Below, in pieces: positions 55,177-64,000 of a stretch of DNA of 64,000 bases. The first letter of the stretch is position 1. Every line of letters begins with the position of its first letter. The notes under the pieces are model-generated. The model was given only the letters and a program-made list of their open reading frames with translations, made no database searches and had not been told where the DNA came from. The DNA lies in contig NZ_JAUASX010000008.1 of NCBI RefSeq assembly GCF_030345715.1, positions 62,001 through 126,000 of the forward strand. The letters are read 5' to 3'. The position numbers were made by a program, and so were the translations under genes. This DNA is from Solimonas sp. SE-A11. Its GTDB lineage: Bacteria > Pseudomonadota > Gammaproteobacteria > Nevskiales > Nevskiaceae.

Positions 55177-55684
55177 TCCCAAGGATGTGAAGCCCGGCCC
55201 GCCGCCCCCGCTCGATCTGCTCGACAAGCACTCGAACCAGGCCTTCTTTGCCCGCTTCGGGCTGGTGCTGGGTCTGCTGCTCGCCGTCACAGGCGGGCTG
55301 GCCCTGGCGGCGGGCTTGGTCGGCCAGCACGAGCAGGACCCGGAGCAGCAGCGTGAACTGATTGCCCAGCGCATTGCGCCGGTCGGTGTCGTGGCCACCT
55401 CGCAGGAACAGTTGGCTGCACTGACCCCGGTGGCAGCACCAGCAGCTCCGCGCAGCGGCGAGCAGGTGGTGGCGCAGGTCTGCGGTGCTTGCCATGCCTC
55501 GGGTATGCTGAATGCTCCCAGGTCTCACGACAAGGCGGCCTGGGCTTTACGCGAGCGGGCAGCGGGTGGGCCGGATGGGTTACTGAAGCACGCCATCGAG
55601 GGCAAGGGCCAGATGCCGCCGAAGGGTGGCGATCCCAGCCTCAGCGAGCAGGAGCTGAGGGACGCTATCGCGGTGATGCGATAG
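55160..55684 (+). CDS. Membrane-anchored cytochrome c5
   Basis: A 174-residue cytochrome with an uncleaved N-terminal anchor (about 33-54, GLVLGLLLAVTGGLALAAGL) and a periplasmic domain. The heme site is VCGACH (Cys108, Cys111, His112), and Met152 in GQMPPKGG is the sixth ligand. The late AWALRERAAGG and the LSEQELRDAIAVMR helix are typical of c5/c555. It carries electrons in respiration, for example toward a terminal oxidase. ATG 55160 overlaps the end of the preceding gene; no separate promoter is evident. Confidence 0.85.
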   Translation: MTIDVDPKDVKPGPPPPLDLLDKHSNQAFFARFGLVLGLLLAVTGGLALAAGLVGQHEQDPEQQRELIAQRIAPVGVVATSQEQLAALTPVAAPAAPRSGEQVVAQVCGACHASGMLNAPRSHDKAAWALRERAAGGPDGLLKHAIEGKGQMPPKGGDPSLSEQELRDAIAVMR

Positions 55685-55700
55685 ATCGGTTATTCCGCTC

Positions 55701-55787
55701 CCTGCCCGCGGGAGAGGCGCGGGCGAGGTCAAGGATGCCCGAGGTAGAGTGACGCAGGAGCAGTCCCGAGGGGAAAGCTTCTGTAGG
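55701..55787. repeat. Partial CCCTCTCCCGC-family repeat, copy 4
   Basis: Contains GGATGCCCGAGGTAGAGTGA and ACGCAGGAGCAG, matching the middle of the element at 47426-47588, and CTTCTGTAGG, but lacks the right outer arm. Together with the structured repeat at 55885-55997 it fills almost the whole 297-base gap between convergent genes. Confidence 0.65.
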
Positions 55788-55884
55788 AAAGTAAAAGTAC
55801 TCCTCCAACCGCCCGCCCCGAGCCCGGCGAAGGGTGACACTTCGGGCTAGCGAAACCCCGCAAGATCAGAGCTCTGCAGTGCCA

Positions 55885-55997
55885 TCCATGGCGAGATATC
55901 GGTTAGCTGATTGATCCCCTGGGCGGCCATCCGTGGCCGCCCGTGATCCGCCGCAGGTGATGCCGTTCAGGCATCGCCGCATCACGGCAGATCACCC
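55885..55997. repeat. Structured dispersed repeat (three-stem element), copy 2
   Basis: GGGCGGCC-ATCCGT-GGCCGCCC (55921-55942) is followed by an outer stem GTGATCCGCCG (55943-55953) with CGGCAGATCAC (55985-55995). The outer stem surrounds GATGCC-GTTCA-GGCATC. It overlaps the last codons and stop of the minus-strand acyl-CoA dehydrogenase gene. Stem bases differ from copy 1 but still pair. Confidence 0.75.
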
Positions 55998-57109
55998 ATC
56001 GCCTCGCTGAACAGCGCCAGGTGATGATCCACATCTCCCAGCAGCAGCGTGATCATCGTCAGCCGCTTGAAGTAGTGACCCACCGCCAGTTCGTCCGTCA
56101 CGCCGATGCCGCCGTGCAGCTGCACCGCCTGCTGGCCGACGTAACGCGCGGCGTTGCCCACCAGCACCTTGGCGCCGGAGATCGCGCGGCGGCGCTCGGC
56201 CACGTCGGAGGCGCCCAGCTTGTCGGCGGCGAGGTAGCTCATCGAGCGCGCCTGTTCGGCGTGCAGGTACATCTCCACGGCGCGGTGCTGCAGCGCCTGG
56301 AAGCTGCCGATGGGCACGCCGAACTGCTTGCGCGTCTTGAGGTATCCCACCGTGGCTTCGATCAGCGAACCCATGGCCCCCACGGCCTCGGCGCAGAGCG
56401 CGGCGATGGCGTGGTCCAGCGCCAGCTCGATCTGCGGCAGCGCGGCGCCTTCGGCACCGACCAGGGCATCGTTGCCGACGCGCAGACCCTTCAGCGCCAC
56501 CTCGGCCACCCGGTGCCCGTCCTGCGCCGGCGTGTCGTGGCGCGTGATACCCGCGGCCTGGGCGTCCACCAGGAACAGTGAGATGCCGCCCTGAGTGCGG
56601 GCCGACACCAGCAGGCGATCCGCGGCGGCGCCATGCATCACCACGCTCTTGTGCCCGTCCAGCACCCAGCCGTCGCCGTCACGACGAGCCGTGGTCTGGA
56701 TGCGAGCCAGGTCGTAGCGGCTGCCGCGCTCGTAATGCGCCAGCGCCAGGCGCAGATCGCCACCGGCCACCGCCGGCAGGAGGTCCGCCTTCTGGGCCTC
56801 GCTGCCGGCCCTGGCCACCAGGCCCGCGCCCAGCACCACCGTGGCCAGGTACGGCTCCACCACCATGCCGCGGCCCAGGGCCTCCATCACCAGCAGCGTG
56901 TCGAAGGGACCGCCCCCGAGACCGCCGTATTCTTCCGGCAGGCCCACGGCGAGCACGCCGAGGTCCGCCAGCTGCGCCCAGACCTCGCGGCTCCAGCCGT
57001 CGTTGCCGTTGATGATGCCGCGACGCTTCTCGAAACCGTAGTCCTTGCGCACGTAGCGGTCGAGGGTATCGCGCAGCTGCTGCTGCTCTTCGCTGAAATT
57101 GAAGTTCAT
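55982..57109 (-). CDS. Acyl-CoA dehydrogenase, small subunit (PimD-like)
   Basis: A 375-residue dehydrogenase with LPEEYGGLGGGPFDTLLVMEALGRGMVVEPYLATVVLG, TRKQFGVPIGSFQALQHRAVEM and QLHGGIGVTDELAVGHYFKRLT. This is the pattern of the PimD subunit of pimeloyl-CoA dehydrogenases. The N-terminal segment RYVRKDYGFEKRRGII is also typical. It lies 13 bases downstream of the larger dehydrogenase gene and should form a heteromer with it that oxidises a dicarboxyl-CoA or alicyclic acyl-CoA. Its 3' end lies in a dispersed repeat. Confidence 0.83.
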   Translation of the reverse strand: MNFNFSEEQQQLRDTLDRYVRKDYGFEKRRGIINGNDGWSREVWAQLADLGVLAVGLPEEYGGLGGGPFDTLLVMEALGRGMVVEPYLATVVLGAGLVARAGSEAQKADLLPAVAGGDLRLALAHYERGSRYDLARIQTTARRDGDGWVLDGHKSVVMHGAAADRLLVSARTQGGISLFLVDAQAAGITRHDTPAQDGHRVAEVALKGLRVGNDALVGAEGAALPQIELALDHAIAALCAEAVGAMGSLIEATVGYLKTRKQFGVPIGSFQALQHRAVEMYLHAEQARSMSYLAADKLGASDVAERRRAISGAKVLVGNAARYVGQQAVQLHGGIGVTDELAVGHYFKRLTMITLLLGDVDHHLALFSEAMGDLP

Positions 57110-57122
57110 GGGTAGAGGGGCC

Positions 57123-58322
<1,200 letters not shown>

Positions 58323-58487
58323 GGTTCCTCCAGGATGGCGGGGCGCAGCATAGGCCGGAGCCGCCCATGAGGCCAATGAATTGCATGAATCCCTTTTCAT
58401 CAATGCCGCCGATGGTAAACCCCGGTGTCTCATGGCCCACGGCCCTGGCGGACGAACAATGAGCCGTTTTTATCAGAGGGGATCAAA

Positions 58488-58505
58488 ATCATTCATTTGA
58501 ATGAT
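58488..58505. promoter_or_regulatory. Palindrome ATCATTCA-TT-TGAATGAT, probable operator
   Basis: A perfect 8-base-arm palindrome lies in the 243-base divergent region between the PimC-like and FadB-like genes. AT-rich and 60 bases before the FadB-like ATG, it suits a TetR-type repressor of acyl-CoA metabolism. Confidence 0.6.
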
Positions 58506-58565
58506 GAAGCCTTGCGGGTCTAGCCTTCAGGATTCAGCTTTGGCCATTCCAACGAGGAGAACCCC

Positions 58566-60656
<2,091 letters not shown>

Positions 60657-60675
60657 GTCGAGGCTGGTTAAGTTG

Positions 60676-60765
60676 CCGTTCGCCCTGAGCCTGTCGAAGG
60701 GTGAGCGGCAACTGTTGACCGTACGGTGCGGGCCGTTCATGTTTCGACAGGCTCAACACGAACGG
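60676..60765. repeat. Dispersed repeat, TTCGACAGGCTCA family, copy 3
   Basis: CCGTTCGCCCTGAGCCTGTC, GAAGGGTGAGCGG on the left and CCGTTCATGTTTCGACAGGC, TCAACACGAACGG on the right form an inverted pair. It follows the FadB-like gene. Confidence 0.78.
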
Positions 60766-60788
60766 CTTCCAGCCGCAGGGAATAGCCC

Positions 60789-61271
60789 ATGCACCGCAAC
60801 GCCGAACTCATCGAGAAGTTCTACCGCGCCTTCGCCGCGCTGGACGCCGACACCATGGCCTCCTGCTACGCGCCCGACGTGGAGTTCCAGGACCCGGTCT
60901 TCACCCTGCACGGCAAGCGCGAGACCGCCGGCATGTGGGCCATGCTCTGCCACGCCACCAGGACCAAGGGCGCGGACGTCTGGAAGCTCGACTACAGCGG
61001 CATCCAGGCCGACGAGCGCTCCGGCCGCGCGCACTGGGACGCGCACTACCGCTTCTCCGCCACCGGCCGCATGGTGCTCAACCGTATCGACGCCGAGTTC
61101 ACCTTCCGCGACGGCCTGATCGCCACCCACCGCGACCGCTTCGACTTCTGGGCCTGGTCGCGCCAGGCCCTGGGCCCCCCCGGCCTGCTGCTGGGCTGGA
61201 CCCCGCCGCTGAGGAAAAAAGTGCAGGCCACGGCCCGCGGTAATCTGGATAACTTCCTGAAAAGCAGCTGA
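60789..61271 (+). CDS. NTF2/SnoaL-like protein
   Basis: A 160-residue protein of the NTF2-like fold, opening with LIEKFYRAFAALDADTMASCYAPDVEFQDPVF. This is the helix-strand pattern shared by SnoaL-like cyclases, limonene epoxide hydrolases and ketosteroid isomerases. The beta sheet follows (GRAHWDAHYRF, GRMVLNRIDAEFTFRDGLIATHRDRFDF). The catalytic Asp/Tyr set of true ketosteroid isomerase is not evident, so I only assign the fold. The last 40 residues contain a hydrophobic GPPGLLLGWTPPL stretch. It lies between the FadB-like gene and the miaB operon. Confidence 0.68.
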   Translation: MHRNAELIEKFYRAFAALDADTMASCYAPDVEFQDPVFTLHGKRETAGMWAMLCHATRTKGADVWKLDYSGIQADERSGRAHWDAHYRFSATGRMVLNRIDAEFTFRDGLIATHRDRFDFWAWSRQALGPPGLLLGWTPPLRKKVQATARGNLDNFLKSS

Positions 61272-61341
61272 AAACAGGCTGTAACGGGGCGAAAAGGGGG
61301 TTCCGGTATAATCGGCGCCCCACCCGGCTGTGCCCTCCGCG

Positions 61342-62685
61342 ATGTCCAAGAAGCTGTACCTGATTACCTACGGCTGCCAGATGAACGAGTATGACTCGTC
61401 CAAGATGGCGGATGTGCTCGCAAAATCACATGGTTACGAGCGCACCCAGAACCCGGACGAAGCCGACTTGCTGCTGCTGAACACCTGCTCCGTGCGCGAG
61501 AAGGCGCAGGAGAAGGTGTTCTCCGAACTGGGCCGCTGGAAGGACTGGAAAAAAGCCGATCCGGCCCGCCTGATCGGCGTGGGCGGCTGCGTCGCCAGCC
61601 AGGAGGGCGAGGCCATCGCCGCCCGCCAGCCGATGGTGGACATCGTCTTCGGCCCCCAGACCCTGCACCGCCTGCCGGAGCTGCTGGAGACCACCCGCAC
61701 CCTGCGCAAGCCGGCTGTGGACGTCAGCTTCCCCGAGATCGAGAAGTTCGACCGCCTGCCCGAGCCCCGCGCCGAGGGCGTCACCGCCTTCGTCTCGATC
61801 ATGGAAGGCTGCTCCAAGTACTGCACCTTCTGCGTGGTGCCCTACACCCGTGGCGAGGAAGTCTCGCGCCCGCTGGACGACGTGCTGCTGGAATGCGCCC
61901 AACTGGCCGGGCAGGGCGTGCGCGAACTGACCCTGCTGGGCCAGAACGTCAACGCCTACCGCGGACGCATGGGCGACACCAGCGAGACCTGCGACCTCGC
62001 CCTGCTGATTCGCTATGTCGCCCAGATCCCGGGCATCGAGCGCATCCGCTACACCACCTCGCACCCGGCCGAGTTCACGGATTCGCTGATCGAGGCTTAT
62101 GCCGAGGAACCCAAGTTGGCGAGCTATTTGCACCTCCCCGTGCAATCCGGCTCCGACCGCATCCTGGGCATGATGAAACGCGGCTATACCCGTGCGCAGT
62201 ACATCGACAAGATCCGCCGCATCCGCCAGGCGCGACCGGGCCTGTCGCTGTCGTCCGACTTCATCGTGGGGTTTCCCACCGAGTCGGAAGACGACTTCAT
62301 GCGCACCATGGACCTGATCGCCGAGTGCGGCTTCGACTGCGCCTTCTCGTTCAACTACAGCCCGCGGCCGGGCACCCCGGCCGCCAACCTGCGCGATACC
62401 GTGCCGGCAGAGGAGAAATCGCGCCGCCTGCACCTGCTGCAGCAGCGCATCCAGCAGCTCGACGACGCCTTCAAGCAGTCCCTGGTCGGCAGCACCCAGC
62501 GCGTACTGGTGGAGAAGCACTCCAAGCGCGGCCGTGGCCAGATCGCCGGGCGCATCTCGCACAACCGCATGGTCAACTTCGACGGCCCCGAGTCGCTGAT
62601 CGGCCATTTCGTGGATATCGAGATCACCGAGATGCAAACCAACTCCCTGCGCGGGCGTCTCTGCGCCGAAGCGGTGACGGCATGA
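61342..62685 (+). CDS. miaB: MiaB, tRNA-2-methylthio-N6-dimethylallyladenosine synthase
   Basis: A 447-residue radical-SAM methylthiotransferase that converts i6A37 to ms2i6A37 in tRNA. The N-terminal UPF0004 cluster uses Cys12, Cys49 and Cys83. The radical-SAM motif CSKYCTFC gives Cys157, Cys161 and Cys164. [23 protein letters not shown] and the C-terminal TRAM domain (about 380-445) complete it. ATG 61342 begins the family-typical [15 protein letters not shown]; a GTG four codons upstream is possible. The stop overlaps phoH (ATGA). Housekeeping gene at the start of the conserved miaB-ybeZ-ybeY block. Confidence 0.96.
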   Translation: MSKKLYLITYGCQMNEYDSSKMADVLAKSHGYERTQNPDEADLLLLNTCSVREKAQEKVFSELGRWKDWKKADPARLIGVGGCVASQEGEAIAARQPMVDIVFGPQTLHRLPELLETTRTLRKPAVDVSFPEIEKFDRLPEPRAEGVTAFVSIMEGCSKYCTFCVVPYTRGEEVSRPLDDVLLECAQLAGQGVRELTLLGQNVNAYRGRMGDTSETCDLALLIRYVAQIPGIERIRYTTSHPAEFTDSLIEAYAEEPKLASYLHLPVQSGSDRILGMMKRGYTRAQYIDKIRRIRQARPGLSLSSDFIVGFPTESEDDFMRTMDLIAECGFDCAFSFNYSPRPGTPAANLRDTVPAEEKSRRLHLLQQRIQQLDDAFKQSLVGSTQRVLVEKHSKRGRGQIAGRISHNRMVNFDGPESLIGHFVDIEITEMQTNSLRGRLCAEAVTA

Positions 62686-63683
62686 AGAAGGCACCGGTGC
62701 AGGCGCGGCTCGACATGGAGCTGCTGCCGGACGAAGCCCAGCGCATCGCCAACCTCAACGGCCCCTTCGACGCCCACCTGCGGCAGGTCGAGCTGCGCCT
62801 GGGCATCGAGATTCGCAGCCGCGGCAACCGCTTCCAGTTGGTCGGCGCCCGCCCGGACATCGCTCGCGGCGAAGCCGTGCTGCGCGACCTGTTCGAGCAG
62901 ACCGAGGACGACATCGTCACCACCGAGCACGTCCACCTGGCCCTGGCCGAGCACGGCCCGGATCCGGAGCTGGACGCAGCCGCGGCGGAAGAGGAGCGCG
63001 CGGCGACCGGCGAAGTGGTGGTGCGCACCAAGCGCGGTGTGGTGCGTGGCCGCAGCCTGCAGCAGAAGCACTACCTGAGGGCCATCGCCAGCAACGACCT
63101 CAACTTCGGCATCGGTCCCGCCGGCACCGGCAAGACCTACCTCGCCGTGGCCAGCGCCGTGCAGGCCCTGGAGCGCGACCGCGTGCGCCGCATTGTCTTG
63201 GTGCGTCCTGCGGTGGAGGCCGGCGAGAAGCTCGGCTTCCTGCCTGGCGACATGACCGAGAAGATCAACCCCTACCTGCGTCCGCTCTACGACGCGCTCT
63301 ACGAGATGATGGGCTTCGAGAAGGTTGCCCGCCTGCTCGAGAAGAGCGTCATCGAGATCGCACCGCTGGCCTTCATGCGCGGCCGCACGCTCAACGAGTC
63401 CTTCATCATCCTGGACGAGGCCCAGAACACCTCGGTGGAGCAGATGAAGATGTTCCTCACGCGCATCGGCTTCGGCAGCGTCGCCGTGGTCACCGGGGAC
63501 ATGACCCAGGTGGACCTGCCCAAGCACCAGATGTCCGGCCTGCGCCACGCCGAGCGCGTGCTCGGCGCCACGCCGGGTATCTCCTTCACCCGCTTCCAGA
63601 AGGAAGACGTAGTGCGTCATCCGCTGGTGCAGGCCATCGTGCACGCCTACGAGCTGTACGAGCTGCAGGAGAACCCGGCGTGA
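62682..63683 (+). CDS. ybeZ: PhoH-like P-loop ATPase (YbeZ)
   Basis: A 333-residue ATPase with Walker A GPAGTGKT (145-152), [20 protein letters not shown], Walker [12 protein letters not shown] near 236-246 and [10 protein letters not shown]. The KH-like N-terminus (about 25-70) binds nucleic acid. YbeZ works with YbeY in rRNA maturation and RNA quality control, in the cytoplasm. The start overlaps the miaB stop and its own stop overlaps ybeY, so all three are coupled. Confidence 0.95.
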   Translation: MKKAPVQARLDMELLPDEAQRIANLNGPFDAHLRQVELRLGIEIRSRGNRFQLVGARPDIARGEAVLRDLFEQTEDDIVTTEHVHLALAEHGPDPELDAAAAEEERAATGEVVVRTKRGVVRGRSLQQKHYLRAIASNDLNFGIGPAGTGKTYLAVASAVQALERDRVRRIVLVRPAVEAGEKLGFLPGDMTEKINPYLRPLYDALYEMMGFEKVARLLEKSVIEIAPLAFMRGRTLNESFIILDEAQNTSVEQMKMFLTRIGFGSVAVVTGDMTQVDLPKHQMSGLRHAERVLGATPGISFTRFQKEDVVRHPLVQAIVHAYELYELQENPA

Positions 63684-64000
63684 CGGCTGACATCAGCATC
63701 CAGCGCATGGTGCCTGCCGCCGGCATCCCGGCGCCGGCCTCGCTGCGTGCCTGGGCGCTGGCCGCCCTGGGCCGAGAGAAGGGCGAGCTCAACATCCGCA
63801 TCGTCGGCGACGAGGAATCGCGCCAGCTGAACCACCAGTACCGTGGCAAGGACAAACCCACCAACGTGCTGTCCTTCCAGGGCGAGCCGGAGCTGGAAAG
63901 CCTGCCGGTGCTGGGAGACCTGGTGATCTGTGCGCCGGTGGTGGCACGCGAGGCCGTGGAGCAGGGCAAGCCGGCCCGAGCCCATTGGGCCCACATGGTG
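63680..64000 (+). CDS. ybeY: YbeY endoribonuclease, N-terminal part (cut by window end)
   Basis: 107 codons are visible. [19 protein letters not shown] and [20 protein letters not shown] are YbeY signatures, and AHWAHMV at the border leads into the zinc-binding HGxLHLxGYDH motif that lies outside. YbeY is a metal-dependent RNase needed for 16S rRNA 3' maturation. It starts at GTG 63680, overlapping the phoH stop (GTGA). Confidence 0.93.
   Translation, partial: MTADISIQRMVPAAGIPAPASLRAWALAALGREKGELNIRIVGDEESRQLNHQYRGKDKPTNVLSFQGEPELESLPVLGDLVICAPVVAREAVEQGKPARAHWAHMV

Noticed and set aside
54143..55528. A 461-codon minus-strand frame over the egtD end and small genes
   Set aside because: Arg/Pro-rich translation typical of shadow frames. 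The plus strand has ordered starts, ribosome sites and a cytochrome motif.
60789..61271. Ketosteroid isomerase
   Set aside because: Only the NTF2-like fold is visible; the Asp/Tyr catalytic set of true isomerases is not evident despite the tempting context.
61893..62681. Extension of the phoH frame upstream into miaB
   Set aside because: The upstream part is the out-of-frame shadow of miaB. PhoH begins at ATG 62682 with the coupled ATGA overlap.

Overview
The window is about 64 kb of high-GC, gene-dense bacterial chromosome. The tail order miaB - phoH (ybeZ) - ybeY, the UPF0114 membrane protein, the ada-alkA pair and the REP-like intergenic palindromes point to a gammaproteobacterium. Together with the steroid genes I would guess the Nevskiales/Solimonadaceae or a related group, but that placement is inference. 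I see no rRNA, tRNA, CRISPR array, transposase or phage gene.

The dominant content is aerobic steroid catabolism. Genes for the nucleus and for the residual C/D rings (the HIP pathway, equivalent to the actinobacterial KstR2 regulon) are recognisable one by one. They include kshB (9-alpha-hydroxylase reductase), a KstD-type flavoprotein, a 3-beta/17-beta-hydroxysteroid dehydrogenase-like SDR and an HsaC/TesB-type extradiol dioxygenase. They also include fadD3 (HIP-CoA ligase), ipdA, ipdB, ipdC, echA20, an acyl-CoA dehydrogenase pair, fadA6, ipdF, a MaoC hydratase and a second thiolase. From 13293 to 19470 the hsaC-ipdA-ipdB-DUF35-thiolase-enoyl-CoA hydratase-ipdC genes are packed with 1-4 base overlaps or tiny gaps, clearly one transcript. 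A FadE34-like fused double acyl-CoA dehydrogenase, a YCF48/BNR protein with its RND/MMPL partner (possible steroid transport), an AraC regulator, an amidohydrolase and a tandem family III CoA-transferase follow to 40.3 kb. KshA, HsaA/HsaB, HsaD and the TesDEFG-type enzymes are not here and must lie elsewhere.

Layout: 0-1.2 kb alkylation repair; 1.4-10.6 kb mostly minus-strand steroid and SDR genes, with a small plus-strand hydrolase/TetR pair at 3.1-4.3 kb; 10.8-13.1 kb a GAF-GAF-GGDEF-EAL protein; 13.3-24.7 kb the core C/D-ring operon; 25.1-40.3 kb further steroid, transport and regulatory genes; 40.4-45 kb an SDR, a UPF0114 protein, an FMN reductase behind a MerR/SoxR-type promoter, a Tat-exported KstD-like flavoprotein overlapping a cytochrome c gene, and a rubredoxin; 45.1-50.1 kb a membrane-domain/aldehyde dehydrogenase fusion, a 2Fe-2S ferredoxin, two SDRs and a hydroxyisobutyrate-dehydrogenase-like enzyme; 50.3-55.7 kb a wax ester synthase, small basic proteins, ergothioneine genes egtB-egtD and a c5-type cytochrome; 56-60.7 kb divergent PimCD-like acyl-CoA dehydrogenases and a FadB-like protein; 60.8-64 kb an NTF2-like protein and the miaB-phoH-ybeY housekeeping operon, cut off by the window end.

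Intergenic spaces carry several families of dispersed palindromic repeats. One roughly 110-base element occurs twice with compensatory changes in its outer stem. Nine short-chain dehydrogenases and seven acyl-CoA dehydrogenase domains in one window fit a specialist in polycyclic or alicyclic substrates.
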